64,000 nucleotides of DNA from Stutzerimonas stutzeri (GCF_024448985.1 NZ_JAMOII010000001.1:124001-188000), one strand, 5' to 3'; shown: positions 29,345-41,317, numbered from the stretch's first letter. Made by a program: numbers and translations. The notes: generated by a model not told the origin, from the sequence alone.

Positions 29345-29656
29345 TCAGCCCTGAAAACGATGCACGTTCGATAGTTGCTTGTTCACCTTAGGGTTCTTCC
29401 GATAGACCAACGCCATTTTGCCGATGGACTGAACCAGCTCGCAGCTGCCGATCTTGCAGAGTTCTTCCATTACCGCATGGCGATCGTCGCGCTCGGTGAT
29501 TCGCAGCTGTACCTTGATCAGCTCGTGATCGTTCAAAGCGCGCTCCAGTTCGGCCTGCACGCCTTCAGTCAGGCCGTTCTCGGACACGATCAAAACCGGC
29601 TTCAAGTGATGGCCGATGGATTTGTACTGTTTCTTCTGCTCATTGGTGAGCGGCAT
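29345..29656 (-). CDS. yhbY: CRM-domain RNA-binding protein YhbY
   Basis: A 103-residue single CRM domain: LTNEQKKQYKSIGHHLKPVLIV, then GLTEGVQAELERALNDHELIKV and VQSIGKMALVYRKN. YhbY associates with pre-50S ribosomal particles in E. coli. It lies on the opposite strand from its neighbours and is divergent from rlmE, whose product also acts on the 50S subunit. The fit to the family is full length. Confidence 0.93.
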   Translation of the reverse strand: MPLTNEQKKQYKSIGHHLKPVLIVSENGLTEGVQAELERALNDHELIKVQLRITERDDRHAVMEELCKIGSCELVQSIGKMALVYRKNPKVNKQLSNVHRFQG

Positions 29657-29738
29657 AATTCGACCCTTGCGTCAGAACTCTTGAAAACGGCGGCTAGTGT
29701 AACTGACACGTCCTGAGCCGCACAGATGAGGTATCAGC

Positions 29739-30374
29739 TTGGCACGTTCCAAGACCAGCCCGCGTTGGCTAAAAGAGCATTTCGATGACCCCTATGTGAA
29801 GATGGCGCAGCGCGATGGCTATCGTTCACGGGCCAGCTACAAATTGCTCGAAATCCAGGAAAAGGACCGGATTCTGCGGCCCGGCATGACGGTGGTCGAT
29901 CTGGGGGCGGCTCCGGGAGGGTGGTCTCAGGTCACCAGTCGCGTCATCGGTGACCGCGGTCGCCTGATAGCCTCTGACATCCTGCCGATGGACAGCATTG
30001 CCGATGTGACCTTCGTGCTCGGAGACTTTACCGAGGACGAGGTCTTCGCAGAAATTCTCCAGGCCATCGGTGATACGCATGTTGACCTTGTGATTTCGGA
30101 TATGGCCCCCAATATGAGTGGGGTGAAGGTGGCTGACCAGGCGCGCGCAATGTTTCTCTGCGAGCTGGCATTGGATTTGGCGATGCGTGTATTGCGCCCC
30201 GGTGGCGATTTTCTGATCAAGATCTTTCAGGGAGAGGGGTTCGATGCCTATCTGAAGGACGTACGGCAGAACTTCGACAAGGTGCAGATGCGCAAGCCTC
30301 TATCTTCGCGGGATCGCTCGCGCGAGCAGTATCTGTTGGCGCGTGGCTATCGTGGCCAAGGTGGCGAGGCGTAG
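29739..30374 (+). CDS. rlmE: 23S rRNA 2'-O-methyltransferase RlmE
   Basis: A 211-residue enzyme (FtsJ/RrmJ) that methylates U2552 of 23S rRNA. It opens with the basic [21 protein letters not shown], has the SAM-binding [16 protein letters not shown], and keeps the K-D-K-E catalytic set, including [13 protein letters not shown] and [13 protein letters not shown]. The start is TTG at 29739 preceded by GAGG. It is upstream of ftsH with a 199-base gap, the usual arrangement. Confidence 0.95.
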   Translation: MARSKTSPRWLKEHFDDPYVKMAQRDGYRSRASYKLLEIQEKDRILRPGMTVVDLGAAPGGWSQVTSRVIGDRGRLIASDILPMDSIADVTFVLGDFTEDEVFAEILQAIGDTHVDLVISDMAPNMSGVKVADQARAMFLCELALDLAMRVLRPGGDFLIKIFQGEGFDAYLKDVRQNFDKVQMRKPLSSRDRSREQYLLARGYRGQGGEA

Positions 30375-30573
30375 TGCCCGGAGCGCCACGGCTCCAGTTG
30401 TCTGTTAATGATTCCGGCTGGCGCCAACTGCAGGATTACGGGCTAGCATGTTTCATATCGGGTTACAGACCAAGCTGCCCGTTCAGCAACGTTGTGTAGT
30501 AAGTTAGGCCGAGAGCGAACCATCGGCCGTCATGCGGGCTCTCGACAACGAGCTCGCTCTAGAGGGTAGTGAA

Positions 30574-32493
30574 TTGAACGACATGGCAAAAAACCTGATT
30601 CTGTGGTTGATCATTGCCGCTGTCCTGGTGACGGTGATGAACAACTTTTCCAGCCCGACCGAGCCCCAAACGCTCAACTATTCCGATTTCATTGAGCAGG
30701 TGAAGGAAGGCGGGGTGGAGCGCGTGACCGTCGACGGCTTCGTCATTACCGGTAAACGCAGTGATGGCGAAACCTTCAAGACGATTCGTCCGGCCATTCA
30801 GGACAACGGTCTGATTGGCGATCTGATCAATAACAATGTGGTGATCGAAGGCAAGCAGCCGGAGCAGCAAAGTATCTGGACGCAGTTACTGGTCGCTAGT
30901 TTCCCGATCCTGGTAATCATCGCGGTTTTCATGTTCTTCATGCGCCAGATGCAGGGCGGGGCGGGTGGCAAGGGCGGGCCGATGAGCTTCGGCAAGAGCA
31001 AGGCGCGCCTGCTGTCCGAAGATCAGGTCAAAACCACTTTTGCCGACGTCGCCGGCTGCGACGAGGCCAAGGAAGAAGTAACCGAGCTAGTCGAGTTCCT
31101 GCGCGATCCAGGCAAGTTCCAGCGCCTCGGTGGCCGTATTCCGCGCGGTGTGTTGATGGTGGGGTCGCCAGGTACCGGTAAGACGTTGCTGGCCAAGGCG
31201 GTCGCTGGCGAGGCCAAGGTTCCGTTCTTTACCATCTCCGGTTCCGACTTCGTCGAAATGTTCGTCGGTGTGGGCGCGAGCCGTGTGCGCGACATGTTCG
31301 AGCAGGCCAAGAAGCACGCGCCGTGCATCATCTTCATCGACGAAATCGATGCCGTCGGTCGCCACCGTGGCGCGGGTCTGGGTGGTGGTCATGATGAGCG
31401 CGAGCAGACGCTCAACCAGCTGCTGGTTGAGATGGACGGCTTCGAAATGAACGACGGCATTATCGTCATTGCTGCAACCAACCGTCCGGACGTGCTCGAT
31501 CCGGCATTGCTGCGCCCTGGCCGTTTTGACCGCCAAGTGGTGGTTGGATTGCCTGATATTCGTGGTCGCGAACAGATTCTTAAGGTTCATATGCGCAAGG
31601 TTCCGCTCGGCGACAGTGTCGAGCCGGCGTTGATCGCACGTGGTACTCCTGGCTTCTCGGGTGCCGATTTGGCCAACCTGGTCAACGAAGCCTCGCTGTT
31701 CGCCGCGCGCGCCGGTAAGCGCCTGGTTGAAATGAAAGAGTTCGAGTTGGCGAAGGACAAGATCATGATGGGCGCCGAGCGCAAATCCATGGTCATGTCC
31801 GAAAAAGAGCGTCTCAATACGGCTTATCACGAGGCGGGTCACGCCATTGTTGGGCGCGTTGTTCCTGAGCATGATCCGGTCTACAAGGTTTCGATCATTC
31901 CTCGTGGTCGGGCGCTTGGCGTCACGATGTTCCTTCCCGAAGAAGACCGCTACAGCTTGTCCAAGCGTGCTTTGATCAGTCAGATTTGTTCCTTGTTCGG
32001 TGGTCGTATCGCCGAGGAAATGACGCTTGGCTTTGATGGGGTTACGACCGGTGCATCGAATGACATCATGCGTGCTACCCAGCTGGCCCGTAACATGGTC
32101 ACCAAGTGGGGCTTATCCGAAAAGCTCGGTCCTCTTATGTACGCCGAAGAAGAAGGCGAAGTATTCCTGGGGCGCAGTGCCGGCAGCCAGCACACTAATG
32201 TCTCCGGGGATACAGCCAAGCTGATCGACCTTGAGGTACGTAGCATCATCGATCACTGCTATGACACGGCCAGGCAGATTCTGGCTGACAACCGCGACAA
32301 GCTCGATGTGATGGCCGAGACGTTGATGAAATACGAAACCATCGACTCCGACCAGATCGACGACATCATGGCGGGGCGGACCCCGCGCGAGCCTCGCGAT
32401 TGGCAGGACGGTTCAGGCCCAACGGGAACGCCCGCTCAGCCTGAAGGCGATCGCCCGCAGGCTCCAATCGGTGGCCCCGCTGGCGAGCACTAG
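30574..32493 (+). CDS. ftsH: Membrane AAA+ zinc protease FtsH
   Basis: A 639-residue inner-membrane protease. Two membrane segments (about 6-23 and 103-122) flank a periplasmic loop. The AAA domain has [25 protein letters not shown] (Walker B), SRH region [18 protein letters not shown], and the zinc site HEAGH. The Walker A reads GSPGTGKT where FtsH normally has GPPGTGKT; it still obeys GxxGxGKT. I chose TTG at 30574 (AGAGGG seven bases upstream); an ATG at 30583 would remove three residues. The tail is Pro/Gly/Asp-rich. folP follows by 13 bases. Confidence 0.95.
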   Translation: MNDMAKNLILWLIIAAVLVTVMNNFSSPTEPQTLNYSDFIEQVKEGGVERVTVDGFVITGKRSDGETFKTIRPAIQDNGLIGDLINNNVVIEGKQPEQQSIWTQLLVASFPILVIIAVFMFFMRQMQGGAGGKGGPMSFGKSKARLLSEDQVKTTFADVAGCDEAKEEVTELVEFLRDPGKFQRLGGRIPRGVLMVGSPGTGKTLLAKAVAGEAKVPFFTISGSDFVEMFVGVGASRVRDMFEQAKKHAPCIIFIDEIDAVGRHRGAGLGGGHDEREQTLNQLLVEMDGFEMNDGIIVIAATNRPDVLDPALLRPGRFDRQVVVGLPDIRGREQILKVHMRKVPLGDSVEPALIARGTPGFSGADLANLVNEASLFAARAGKRLVEMKEFELAKDKIMMGAERKSMVMSEKERLNTAYHEAGHAIVGRVVPEHDPVYKVSIIPRGRALGVTMFLPEEDRYSLSKRALISQICSLFGGRIAEEMTLGFDGVTTGASNDIMRATQLARNMVTKWGLSEKLGPLMYAEEEGEVFLGRSAGSQHTNVSGDTAKLIDLEVRSIIDHCYDTARQILADNRDKLDVMAETLMKYETIDSDQIDDIMAGRTPREPRDWQDGSGPTGTPAQPEGDRPQAPIGGPAGEH

Positions 32494-32506
32494 CTAAGGC
32501 GTTTAA

Positions 32507-33358
32507 ATGACTGAGATGTTGCACCCAACCCGGCTGTCTTGTGGCAGCCGGGTTCTTGATTTGTCGCGCCCACATGTCATGGGCATCCTCAATGTCACAC
32601 CTGACTCGTTCTCTGACGGAGGTCGACATGTCGGAGTCGATGCGGCGTTGCGTCACGCTGAGGCGATGGTGTCTGCCGGTGCGACACTGGTTGATATTGG
32701 TGGAGAGTCGACGCGCCCGGGTGCTCGTGTCGTTTCGCCGCTAGAAGAGCTGGAGCGTGTGGCTCCGGTGGTCGAAGCGATATCGCGCGAGCTGGACGTG
32801 GTCATCTCGGTGGATACCTCGACACCGGCGGTGATGCGCGAGAGTGCACGTCTTGGTGCTGGTCTGATCAATGACGTTCGTTCGCTTTCCCGCGACGGCG
32901 CACTGGACGCAGCGGCCGATTGTGGTCTTCCGGTGTGCTTGATGCACATGCGGGGCGAACCGGCCGACATGCAGAATGATCCGCGCTACGATGATGTCGC
33001 GGCCGACGTGTTGGGCTTCTTGCGCGAGCGCATGGAAGTTTGTATTGACTCGGGTATTCCTGCGGAGCGGATCGTGCTCGATCCCGGGTTTGGCTTCGCG
33101 AAGACCCTTTCGCATAATCTCAGCCTGTTCAAACATATGGAGCAGCTTCATGTTTTGGGGCGGCCGTTGCTGGTTGGTGTCTCGCGAAAAAGCATGATTG
33201 GACAGACGCTTGAGCGGGATGTGGCGCATCGTCTCCATGGGAGTTTAGGGCTTGCTGCGCTTGCTGTAGCCAAGGGTGCCAGCATCCTGCGTGTGCATGA
33301 CGTTGCCGAAACGATTGATGTGGTTCGAATGGTTGCCGCCGTGCAAGCGGCGGAATAG
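32507..33358 (+). CDS. folP: Dihydropteroate synthase
   Basis: A 283-residue TIM-barrel enzyme of folate synthesis (joins pABA and the pterin pyrophosphate; sulfonamide target). Signatures are [62 protein letters not shown] and [13 protein letters not shown]. Complete. It sits 13 bases after ftsH and 10 before glmM, a conserved arrangement. Confidence 0.97.
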   Translation: MTEMLHPTRLSCGSRVLDLSRPHVMGILNVTPDSFSDGGRHVGVDAALRHAEAMVSAGATLVDIGGESTRPGARVVSPLEELERVAPVVEAISRELDVVISVDTSTPAVMRESARLGAGLINDVRSLSRDGALDAAADCGLPVCLMHMRGEPADMQNDPRYDDVAADVLGFLRERMEVCIDSGIPAERIVLDPGFGFAKTLSHNLSLFKHMEQLHVLGRPLLVGVSRKSMIGQTLERDVAHRLHGSLGLAALAVAKGASILRVHDVAETIDVVRMVAAVQAAE

Positions 33359-33368
33359 GAATTTAGTC

Positions 33369-34706
33369 ATGGCTAGAAAGTATTTTGGAACTGACGGCAT
33401 ACGCGGCCATGTGGGGCAATTTCCAATCACCCCGGACTTTATGCTTAAGTTGGGGTGGGCGGCCGGCATGGCGTTTCGCAAGCAAGGCAAGTGCCGTATT
33501 CTGATTGGCAAGGACACCCGCATATCCGGATATATGTTCGAGTCGGCGTTGCAGGCCGGACTTTCCGCGGCAGGTGCCGACGTGCTGCTGCTCGGTCCAA
33601 TGCCTACACCTGCGGTTGCCTATCTGACCCGTACCTTCCACGCTGACGCGGGTATCGTGATCAGCGCCTCGCACAATCCTCACCACGACAACGGCATCAA
33701 GTTCTTCTCCGGACGGGGTACGAAATTGCCGGATGAGGTTGAGTTGATGATAGAAGAGTTGCTCGATACGCCAATGACAGTCGTGGAGTCCGCGCAGCTC
33801 GGCAAAGCATCTCGCATCAACGATGCTGCTGGTCGCTACATCGAATTCTGCAAGAGCAGCGTTCCCACCAGTACGGACTTCTCCGGCATGAAGATTGTGC
33901 TCGATTGCGCCCACGGCGCGACCTACAAGGTGGCCCCCAGCGTCTTTCGTGAGCTTGGATCAGAAGTGGTGGTGATCGCTGCCCAGCCCGACGGGCTGAA
34001 TATCAACGCCGACGTTGGGTCGACTCACATCGCACAATTGCAGAAAGCTGTGGTCGAGCACGGCGCGGATCTCGGTATCGCCTTCGATGGAGACGGCGAT
34101 CGAGTGATGATGGTCGACCATACTGGTGCGCAAGTGGATGGGGACGAGTTGCTCTATATCATTGCTACCGACTTGCAAGAGCGCGAGTGCCTAGCAGGTG
34201 GGGTCGTTGGCACCTTGATGAGTAACCTGGGCCTCGAGCTGGCACTGAAGGAACGTGATATACCCTTCGTGCGAGCGAAGGTCGGCGACCGTTATGTAAT
34301 GGCGGAAATGCTAGAGCGTAACTGGGTGATCGGCGGGGAAAACTCAGGGCACATTGTCTGCGCCCAGCATGTGTCTACCGGAGATGCCATCATCGCAGCG
34401 CTTCAGGTCGTGCTTGCTCTGAGGCGGCGGGGGCGAAACCTGGCGCAAGAGCGACTGGCCTGGAACAAGTGTCCGCAGGTCCTGATTAATGTGCGTTTCA
34501 CAGGTGATCGCGATCCGATCTCGCACCCCCAGGTTCAAGCCGTTTGTGACAGTGTCACCGAGCGAATGGCTGGTCGGGGGCGTGTATTGTTGCGCAAATC
34601 TGGGACCGAGCCTTTGGTGCGTGTGATGGTCGAAGGCGACGACGAAAAGCATGTTCGCAACTACGCCGAGGAGCTGGCCAAAGTGGTTGCTGAGGTTTGT
34701 GCATGA
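33369..34706 (+). CDS. glmM: Phosphoglucosamine mutase
   Basis: A 445-residue alpha-D-phosphohexomutase converting glucosamine-6-P to glucosamine-1-P for peptidoglycan and LPS. It starts [15 protein letters not shown]; the active-site phosphoserine is in [19 protein letters not shown]; the metal loop is AFDGDGDRV; the sugar-binding GGENSGH and the C-terminal [17 protein letters not shown] follow. The ATG at 33369 is the family start; earlier in-frame codons overlap folP. Confidence 0.97.
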   Translation: MARKYFGTDGIRGHVGQFPITPDFMLKLGWAAGMAFRKQGKCRILIGKDTRISGYMFESALQAGLSAAGADVLLLGPMPTPAVAYLTRTFHADAGIVISASHNPHHDNGIKFFSGRGTKLPDEVELMIEELLDTPMTVVESAQLGKASRINDAAGRYIEFCKSSVPTSTDFSGMKIVLDCAHGATYKVAPSVFRELGSEVVVIAAQPDGLNINADVGSTHIAQLQKAVVEHGADLGIAFDGDGDRVMMVDHTGAQVDGDELLYIIATDLQERECLAGGVVGTLMSNLGLELALKERDIPFVRAKVGDRYVMAEMLERNWVIGGENSGHIVCAQHVSTGDAIIAALQVVLALRRRGRNLAQERLAWNKCPQVLINVRFTGDRDPISHPQVQAVCDSVTERMAGRGRVLLRKSGTEPLVRVMVEGDDEKHVRNYAEELAKVVAEVCA

Positions 34707-34772
34707 TTCCCGCTTGCCAGGTGTGTTGCCGTTGAGTACCATCTGCGCCCACTTTGACCGACGAGGTAAGGC

Positions 34773-35528
34773 ATGCGTCGCCCACTGGTAGCTGGTAACT
34801 GGAAGATGAACGGTACCCGCGCTAGCGTCGCAGAGCTGATCGATGCGCTTCGTCAGCAGGATATGCCTGCCGATGTAGAAGTAGTGATATTTCCAAGCTG
34901 TCTGCATTTGGCGCAGGTAGTGAGCGATCTGGATGACAAGGCGATCGCGGTAGGTGCCCAGGACTGCGCAGCGCAAGCTGGCTTCGGTGCCTTTACCGGC
35001 GAGGAGTCCGCATCGCAGTTGGCTGATATGGGTTGCAAGTGGGTGCTGGTTGGGCATTCTGAGCGACGCCTGATAATGGGCGAGAGCGACGAAGTGGTAA
35101 GTAGAAAATTCGCGGCGGCATTGGAGTGCGGGATGACTCCGGTGCTTTGTCTGGGGGAGACGCTTGAACAGCGTCAGGCCGGACAAACGTTAGAAGTGGT
35201 AGGGCGTCAGTTGGCTCGTATTATAACTGATGCCGGTATCGCTGCTTTCGAGCGAGCGGTTGTGGCATATGAGCCGGTGTGGGCGATAGGCTCCGGGCTC
35301 ACAGCGACTCCGCAGCAGGCTCAGGAAGTACATGCGGCCATTCGAGGGCAGCTGGCGCTGGAGAATCAACGTATCGCTGATGGCGTGCGTCTTCTCTACG
35401 GCGGCAGCGTGAAGGCGGAGAATGCTTTCGGGCTTTTCGAGATGGCGGATATTGATGGGGGGCTTATCGGTGGTGCCTCTCTGAAAGCGAATGATTTCGG
35501 CGCGATCTGTCGTGCCGCAGGGAACTGA
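34773..35528 (+). CDS. tpiA: Triosephosphate isomerase
   Basis: A 251-residue TIM-barrel glycolytic enzyme. The catalytic Lys is in GNWKMNG (near 11), the electrophilic His in VLVGHSERR (near 92), and the catalytic Glu in [11 protein letters not shown] (near 166); the phosphate-binding [10 protein letters not shown] and GGLIGGASL follow. secG begins four bases after its stop. Confidence 0.97.
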   Translation: MRRPLVAGNWKMNGTRASVAELIDALRQQDMPADVEVVIFPSCLHLAQVVSDLDDKAIAVGAQDCAAQAGFGAFTGEESASQLADMGCKWVLVGHSERRLIMGESDEVVSRKFAAALECGMTPVLCLGETLEQRQAGQTLEVVGRQLARIITDAGIAAFERAVVAYEPVWAIGSGLTATPQQAQEVHAAIRGQLALENQRIADGVRLLYGGSVKAENAFGLFEMADIDGGLIGGASLKANDFGAICRAAGN

Positions 35529-35532
35529 TCAG

Positions 35533-35916
35533 ATGTTGCAGACTGTTGTGATTGTGGTGCATCTGCTGGTTGCCATTGGTGTGGTTGTGCTGGTGTTGCT
35601 GCAGCAGGGCAAGGGGGCGGACGCTGGTGCGTCTTTCGGTTCGGGTGCTTCGGCAACTGTTTTCGGGAGTCAAGGTTCCTCTACCTTTCTAAGTCGTTTT
35701 ACTGCTATACTCGCCGGCGTTTTTTTCGTGACGAGTCTGGGGTTGGCGTTCTTTGCAACGCAGCAGGCCGATCAGATGTCGCAGGCAGGTTTGCCGGATC
35801 CGGCGGTGCTGGAAGTTCCAGTTAGCAAGCCGGTGGTTGAAGATGTTCCGGTCCTGGAATCTGCTCCGTCCGCGCCTAGCGTAGATGATGTGCCACAGGT
35901 TCAGGAGCAGAAGTAA
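35533..35916 (+). CDS. secG: Preprotein translocase subunit SecG
   Basis: A 127-residue small subunit of SecYEG with two membrane helices (about 2-22 and 52-73). Family marks are [27 protein letters not shown] between them. The C-terminal tail is long, acidic and Pro/Val-rich ([19 protein letters not shown]), as in Pseudomonas. The ATG at 35533 is four bases past tpiA. The tRNA-Leu gene starts eight bases after its stop. Confidence 0.93.
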   Translation: MLQTVVIVVHLLVAIGVVVLVLLQQGKGADAGASFGSGASATVFGSQGSSTFLSRFTAILAGVFFVTSLGLAFFATQQADQMSQAGLPDPAVLEVPVSKPVVEDVPVLESAPSAPSVDDVPQVQEQK

Positions 35917-35923
35917 GGTTTTT

Positions 35924-36009
35924 GCCGAGGTGGTGGAATTGGTAGACACGCTACCTTGAGGTGGTAGTGGCCATAGGCTGTAGGGGTTCGAGTCCCCTCC
36001 TCGGTACCA
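35924..36009 (+). tRNA. tRNA-Leu (anticodon GAG)
   Basis: The 86-base sequence starts GCCGAGG and ends CCTCGGTACCA. The anticodon arm is CTACC-TTGAGGT-GGTAG with GAG at 35958-35960. A long variable arm (GCCATAGGCTGTAGG region) and the T-loop GTTCGAGTCCCC mark a class II tRNA, reading CUY codons. CCA is encoded. Confidence 0.95.
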
Positions 36010-36010
36010 A

Positions 36011-36044
36011 ACAAGTAGGCCCGCAGATGCGGGCTTTCTTGTTT
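36011..36044 (+). terminator. Terminator after tRNA-Leu
   Basis: GCCCGC and GCGGGC pair across AGAT (36019-36034), extended by ACAAG/CTTGT, and are followed by TTTT. It should end the tpiA-secG-tRNA-Leu transcript before the initiator tRNA gene. Confidence 0.8.
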
Positions 36045-36101
36045 TCAGGTGTTTGGGTTGACCTGTTTTGGATGCGGTCGTATAATTCGTGCCCAGTTTG
36101 A

Positions 36102-36178
<77 letters not shown>

Positions 36179-36187
36179 GTTAATGAG

Positions 36188-36210
36188 AAGCCCCTGTCGA
36201 GGGGCTTTTT
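36188..36210 (+). terminator. First terminator after metY
   Basis: AAGCCCC and GGGGCTT pair across TGTCGA and are followed by TTT. With the hairpin at 36257 it gives two terminators in tandem ahead of rimP. Confidence 0.85.
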
Positions 36211-36256
36211 ATTAGCTCCAAGCCAGATCGCCGGCATCTACAGGCGATCATAAGGG

Positions 36257-36277
36257 ATGGGCGTTTCGCCCATTTTT
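36257..36277 (+). terminator. Second terminator before rimP
   Basis: ATGGGCG and CGCCCAT pair across TTT and are followed by TTTT. It ends about 30 bases before the rimP start, so it can limit entry into the operon. In E. coli, read-through of tandem terminators after metY is influenced by NusA. Confidence 0.75.
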
Positions 36278-36306
36278 CATTTGTACAGCATGCGCGAGGG
36301 ACTTCG

Positions 36307-36765
36307 ATGTCGAGCAAGCTAGAACAGTTGCAGGCCTTGTTGGCCCCGGTGGTCGAGGCGCTCGGCTATCAATGCTGGGGCATCGAGTTCATTTCGCAGG
36401 GTCGGCATTCCTTGTTGAGGGTCTATATCGATCACTCCAATGGGATTCTTGTCGACGACTGTGAGAAGGTCAGCCGCCAGTTGAGCGGTGTTCTCGACGT
36501 CGAGGATCCGATCAGTTCCGATTACACGCTTGAAGTGTCCTCGCCTGGTATGGATCGACCTTTGTTCACACTCGAACAGTACTCGGCGCACGTAGGCGGA
36601 CAGGTCAAAATAAAGCTGCGCTCGCCCTTCGAGGGCCGGCGCAATTTCCAGGGTCTTCTCCGCGGGGTTGAAGAGCAGGACGTGGTAGTGCTGGTAGATG
36701 ATCACGAATATCTATTGCCGATCGATATGATCGACAAGACCAACATAATTCCCCGTTTTGAGTGA
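36307..36765 (+). CDS. rimP: Ribosome maturation factor RimP
   Basis: A 152-residue factor for 30S assembly. The N-terminal KH-like domain has [31 protein letters not shown], followed by [35 protein letters not shown] and a C-terminal SH3-like domain. It is first in rimP-nusA-infB, with tandem terminators just upstream and nusA 48 bases downstream. Confidence 0.95.
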   Translation: MSSKLEQLQALLAPVVEALGYQCWGIEFISQGRHSLLRVYIDHSNGILVDDCEKVSRQLSGVLDVEDPISSDYTLEVSSPGMDRPLFTLEQYSAHVGGQVKIKLRSPFEGRRNFQGLLRGVEEQDVVVLVDDHEYLLPIDMIDKTNIIPRFE

Positions 36766-36813
36766 ATCGCGGATCCCGCGGACCCCAATGGATTGCGAAA
36801 GGCGAGGCGTACG

Positions 36814-38295
36814 ATGAGCAAAGAAGTACTGCTGGTTGTGGAGTCGGTATCCAATGAAAAAGGCGTACCGGCCGGTGTGATTTTCGAAGCATTGGAGCTG
36901 GCTCTGGCCACGGCTACCAAGAAGCGCTTCGAGGACGAGGTGGATCTACGAGTTGAGATCAATCGTCAAAACGGTAGCTACGAGACCTTTCGCCGCTGGA
37001 CGGTGATCGAGGAGGAGGATTTCGACGATCCGGCTCATCAGCTGACGGTCGACATGCCTCAAGCTCGCGAAGCCGATGCAAAGGTTGGTGACGTCCTGGA
37101 AGAAAAAATCGAGTCGATCGAATTCGGTCGTATCGCTGCGCAGACTGCCAAGCAGGTCATTGTGCAGAAGGTGCGTGAGGCCGAGCGTGCCCAGGTGGTC
37201 GAAGCGTATCGGGACCGTCTGGGCGAGATCATCTCTGGCACGGTGAAAAAGGTTACCCGTGACAGCGTCATCGTCGACCTGGGCAACAATGCCGAAGCGT
37301 TGTTGGCCCGCGAAGATATCATCGCTCGCGAAACCTTCCGGGTCGGTGCTCGCGTTCGTGCACTGCTCAAAGAAATCCGTACCGAAAACCGCGGCCCGCA
37401 GCTCATTCTGTCTCGCACCGCGCCGCAGATGCTGATCGAGCTGTTCCGCATCGAAGTGCCGGAGATCGCTGAAGGCCTGATCGAAGTGATGGGTGCTTCG
37501 CGTGATCCCGGCTCGCGCGCCAAAATTGCCGTCCGGTCGAAAGACAAGCGTATCGATCCGCAGGGCGCTTGCATCGGCATGCGTGGTTCGCGCGTTCAAG
37601 CTGTTTCTGGCGAAATCGGTGGCGAGCGTGTCGATATCGTGCTTTGGGACGAAAACCCCGCGCAGTTCGTCATCAACGCAATGGCACCGGCGGAAGTCGC
37701 TGCCATCATCGTCGATGAAGATGCCCACGCCATGGATATCGCCGTCGGCGAGGACAATCTGGCTCAGGCCATCGGCCGTGGCGGCCAGAACGTACGCCTT
37801 GCCAGCCAGCTGACCGGTTGGACGCTGAACGTGATGACCGAGGCGGACATCCAGACCAAGCAGCAGGAAGAAACCGGCGATATCCTGCGCAATTTCATCG
37901 AAGAGCTGGATGTCGATGAAGAATTGGCACAAGTACTAGTCGAGGAAGGTTTCACTTCGCTCGAAGAGATCGCCTACGTTCCAATGGAGGAAATGCTCGG
38001 CATCGAAGGCTTTGACGAAGACATCGTCAACGAGCTGCGAACCCGCGCCAAGGATCGTTTGCTGACCAAGGCGATCGCAACGGAAGAAAAACTGGCAGAT
38101 GCTCAGCCGGCCGAGGATTTGCTCGAGCTGGATGGCATGAACAAGGAACTGGCGGTCGAGTTGGCAATGCGGGGTGTCATTACCCGCGAAGACCTGGCCG
38201 AGCAGTCGATTGACGACCTGCTCGACATAGACGGCATAGATCAAGAACGTGCCGGCAAGCTGATCATGGCCGCCCGAGCCCATTGGTTCGAGTAA
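36814..38295 (+). CDS. nusA: Transcription factor NusA
   Basis: A 493-residue elongation/termination factor. It contains the N-terminal RNA-polymerase-binding domain (1-130; [21 protein letters not shown]), an S1 domain (about 135-200; [21 protein letters not shown]), two KH domains ([20 protein letters not shown] and [13 protein letters not shown]), and two acidic HhH repeats at the C-terminus (about 360-493) typical of gamma-proteobacteria. The ATG at 36814 gives the family start [10 protein letters not shown]. Confidence 0.97.
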   Translation: MSKEVLLVVESVSNEKGVPAGVIFEALELALATATKKRFEDEVDLRVEINRQNGSYETFRRWTVIEEEDFDDPAHQLTVDMPQAREADAKVGDVLEEKIESIEFGRIAAQTAKQVIVQKVREAERAQVVEAYRDRLGEIISGTVKKVTRDSVIVDLGNNAEALLAREDIIARETFRVGARVRALLKEIRTENRGPQLILSRTAPQMLIELFRIEVPEIAEGLIEVMGASRDPGSRAKIAVRSKDKRIDPQGACIGMRGSRVQAVSGEIGGERVDIVLWDENPAQFVINAMAPAEVAAIIVDEDAHAMDIAVGEDNLAQAIGRGGQNVRLASQLTGWTLNVMTEADIQTKQQEETGDILRNFIEELDVDEELAQVLVEEGFTSLEEIAYVPMEEMLGIEGFDEDIVNELRTRAKDRLLTKAIATEEKLADAQPAEDLLELDGMNKELAVELAMRGVITREDLAEQSIDDLLDIDGIDQERAGKLIMAARAHWFE

Positions 38296-38324
38296 GTAAT
38301 TTAGCGGCCTGAGGAGAGAGATGC

Positions 38325-40811
38325 ATGACGCAAGTCACGGTGAAAGAACTGGCCCAAGTGGTCGACACACCGGTCGAGCGACTGCTGCAGCAGATGCGTG
38401 AGGCAGGACTGTCGCACACCAGCGCCGAGCAAGTAGTGACCGATAACGAAAAGCAAGCGCTGTTGGCGCACCTGAAGAGCAGCCACGGCGCCAAGGTGGA
38501 TGAGCCGCGCAAGATTACTTTGCAGCGCAAGACCACCACTAAACTGAAGGTGGGTGGTAGCAAAACCATCAGCGTTGAAGTTCGCAAGAAGAAAACCTTC
38601 GTCAAGCGTAGCGCTGACGAAATCGAGGCCGAGAAGCAGCGCGAGCTAGAAGAGCAGCGTGCTGCCGAAGAGGCGGCTCGTCAGAAGGCTGCCGAGGAAG
38701 AGCGCCTGCGCGCTGAGGAAGAGGCTCGCCTCCAAGCGGAAGCAGCGGCGCAAGCAGAAGTTTCTCCCCCTGTCGAGGCACCGGTTCCGGCAGTTACTCC
38801 TGAGCCCGCTCCGGCCGTCCCGGTCGAAGAGCGCAAGAAGGATGAGCCGCGTCGCGCAGACAAGGTCCGGAGCGACGATGATGAGCGTCGTGATCGTAAA
38901 CAGGCGCAGCATCGCCCATCGCTGAAGGCCAAAGCGCCACTGTCGCGCACCGTCCGTAGCGGCGAAGACGATGCGGACGGCTTCCGTCGCGGTGGTCGCG
39001 GCAAGTCGAAGCTGAAAAAGCGCAACGCGCATGGTTTCCAAAGCCCGACTGGCCCGATCGTTCGTGAAGTTGCAATTGGGGAGACCATCACTGTCGGTGA
39101 TCTGGCACAGCAGATGTCGGTCAAGGCGGCTGAAGTCATCAAGTTCATGTTCAAGATGGGCAGCCCGGTGACCATCAACCAGGTGCTGGATCAGGAAACT
39201 GCCCAGCTTATCGCCGAAGAGTTGGGCCACAAGGTCAAGCTGGTCAGCGATAACGCGCTGGAAGAGCAACTGGCCGAACTGTTGAAGTTTGAGGGTGAAG
39301 CCATCAATCGCGCGCCCGTCGTGACCGTAATGGGGCACGTCGACCACGGTAAGACTTCGCTACTCGATTACATTCGTCGCGCCAAAGTGGCTGCTGGCGA
39401 AGCGGGCGGTATCACTCAGCATATCGGTGCCTACCACGTAGAAACCGATCGCGGGATGGTCACTTTCCTTGATACCCCGGGCCACGCTGCGTTTACCGCT
39501 ATGCGTGCCCGCGGTGCCCAAGCGACCGATATTGTCATTCTCGTCGTCGCTGCGGATGACGGTGTGATGCCGCAGACCATCGAAGCCATTCAGCATGCCA
39601 AGGCAGCTGGTGTGCCGCTGGTGGTGGCAGTGAACAAGATCGATAAGCCCGGCGCAGACCTCGATCGGATCCGTAGCGAGCTTTCGGTTCACGAAGTCAC
39701 TTCCGAAGAGTGGGGCGGTGATACGCCGTTCGTGTCGGTATCGGCGAAGATGGGTACCGGTGTTGACGATCTGCTCGAGGCTGTTCTGCTCCAGGCGGAG
39801 ATACTCGAACTGACGGCAACGCCATCGGCTCCTGGTCGTGGTGTCGTGGTCGAGTCGCGTCTGGATAAAGGTCGCGGTCCGGTTGCAACCGTACTGGTTC
39901 AGGACGGTACGCTACGCCAGGGTGATATGGCGCTTGTCGGATCGAACTACGGTCGTATTCGTGCCATGCTCGATGAGAACGGCAAGCCGATCAAAGAAGC
40001 TGGCCCGTCGATACCGGTTGAGATTCTTGGTCTTGATGGTACGCCAGACGCGGGTGACGAACTCAGTGTCCTTGCTGACGAGAAGAAAGCACGCGAAGTT
40101 GCTTTGTTCCGTCAGGGCAAATTCCGCGAAGTGAAGCTGGCCCGTGCGCATGCCGGTAAGCTGGAAAATATCTTCGAGAACATGGGCCAGGAAGAGAAGA
40201 AGACGCTCAACATCGTCCTCAAGTCTGACGTACGTGGCTCACTCGAAGCGCTGCAGGGATCGCTTAGCGGTCTGGGCAACGACGAAGTGCAGGTGCGCGT
40301 GATCGGTGGCGGTGTCGGTGGCATCACCGAAAGCGATGCCAACCTGGCGCTGGCATCCAATGCGGTATTGTTCGGCTTCAACGTTCGTGCCGATGCTGGC
40401 GCACGAAAGATCGTCGAGCAGGAAGGTCTGGATCTGCGTTACTACAACGTGATCTACGACATCATCGAAGACGTCAAGAAGGCCCTGACCGGCATGCTTG
40501 GCAGCGATGTTCGCGAGAATATTCTCGGCATTGCCGAAGTTCGCGATGTGTTCCGCTCGCCCAAGTTCGGTGCTGTGGCCGGTTGCATGGTTATCGAGGG
40601 TATGGTTCATCGCAATCGACCCATCCGCGTATTGCGCGACGACGTAGTGATCTTCGAAGGCGAGCTGGAATCCCTGCGTCGCTTCAAGGATGACGTCGCC
40701 GAAGTCCGTGCCGGCATGGAATGCGGTATCGCGGTGAAGAGCTACAACGACGTCAAAGCTGGCGACAAGATCGAAGTATTCGAGAAGGTCGAAGTGGCGC
40801 GTTCGCTCTAA
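38325..40811 (+). CDS. infB: Translation initiation factor IF-2
   Basis: An 828-residue GTPase that places initiator tRNA on the 30S subunit. The N-terminal IF2_N domain ([20 protein letters not shown]) is followed by a long Glu/Ala/Arg coiled linker (about 75-220), a second IF2_N repeat, then the G domain: [14 protein letters not shown] (G1), [18 protein letters not shown] (G3), [10 protein letters not shown] (G4) and SVSAKMGTG (G5). The C-terminal domains bind fMet-tRNA. An internal start, as used for E. coli IF2-beta, may exist but was not assigned. Confidence 0.97.
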   Translation: MTQVTVKELAQVVDTPVERLLQQMREAGLSHTSAEQVVTDNEKQALLAHLKSSHGAKVDEPRKITLQRKTTTKLKVGGSKTISVEVRKKKTFVKRSADEIEAEKQRELEEQRAAEEAARQKAAEEERLRAEEEARLQAEAAAQAEVSPPVEAPVPAVTPEPAPAVPVEERKKDEPRRADKVRSDDDERRDRKQAQHRPSLKAKAPLSRTVRSGEDDADGFRRGGRGKSKLKKRNAHGFQSPTGPIVREVAIGETITVGDLAQQMSVKAAEVIKFMFKMGSPVTINQVLDQETAQLIAEELGHKVKLVSDNALEEQLAELLKFEGEAINRAPVVTVMGHVDHGKTSLLDYIRRAKVAAGEAGGITQHIGAYHVETDRGMVTFLDTPGHAAFTAMRARGAQATDIVILVVAADDGVMPQTIEAIQHAKAAGVPLVVAVNKIDKPGADLDRIRSELSVHEVTSEEWGGDTPFVSVSAKMGTGVDDLLEAVLLQAEILELTATPSAPGRGVVVESRLDKGRGPVATVLVQDGTLRQGDMALVGSNYGRIRAMLDENGKPIKEAGPSIPVEILGLDGTPDAGDELSVLADEKKAREVALFRQGKFREVKLARAHAGKLENIFENMGQEEKKTLNIVLKSDVRGSLEALQGSLSGLGNDEVQVRVIGGGVGGITESDANLALASNAVLFGFNVRADAGARKIVEQEGLDLRYYNVIYDIIEDVKKALTGMLGSDVRENILGIAEVRDVFRSPKFGAVAGCMVIEGMVHRNRPIRVLRDDVVIFEGELESLRRFKDDVAEVRAGMECGIAVKSYNDVKAGDKIEVFEKVEVARSL

Positions 40812-40826
40812 CAGCAGCTGTATGGC

Positions 40827-40920
40827 AATAGGCGGCAAGCTTTCAGGGGCAACTCTGGAAGCTTGCCGTTTGCCTTTACAGCATGATGATTTTTAGGCTT
40901 GCAGCTTGCTGCTAGAGGCA
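40827..40920. repeat. Hairpin-forming repeat in the infB-rbfA gap
   Basis: CGGCAAGC (40833-40840) pairs with GCTTGCCG (40861-40868) and is followed by TTTGCCTTT; a GGCTTGCAGCTTGCTGC segment lies just after (about 40897-40914). It may attenuate read-through into rbfA. It resembles the AAGCT-rich repeats near 18.95, 22.98 and 42.65 kb. Confidence 0.5.
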
Positions 40921-40927
40921 GATTTTC

Positions 40928-41317
40928 ATGGCCAAAGAATTCAGCCGTACCCAACGTATCGGCGACCAGATGCAGCGCGAATTGGCGGTGTTGATTCAAC
41001 GTGAAGTGAAAGACCCGCGTCTGGGTCTGATAACGATTACCGCCGTCGAGGTCAGTCGCGATCTGTCCCATGCCAAGGTGTTTATCACCATCATGGGCAA
41101 GGATGACGATGAAGATGCAGTCAAGGCTAATCTCAGGATCCTCAATGACGCAGGTGGCTTCCTACGGATGCAACTGGGCAAAGCGATGAAGTTGCGCACC
41201 GTGCCTCAACTGCATTTCAATTTCGACGCCAGTGTGCGTCGCGGTGTCGAGTTGACTTCGCTTATCGAGCGGGCCGTAGCTGAAGACCGCAAGCACAGCG
41301 ACGATAACGGAGAGTAG
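40928..41317 (+). CDS. rbfA: Ribosome-binding factor A
   Basis: A 129-residue 30S-maturation and cold-shock factor with a KH-like fold: [46 protein letters not shown] (family core) and [27 protein letters not shown]. It lies 116 bases after infB and 3 bases before truB. Confidence 0.96.
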   Translation: MAKEFSRTQRIGDQMQRELAVLIQREVKDPRLGLITITAVEVSRDLSHAKVFITIMGKDDDEDAVKANLRILNDAGGFLRMQLGKAMKLRTVPQLHFNFDASVRRGVELTSLIERAVAEDRKHSDDNGE

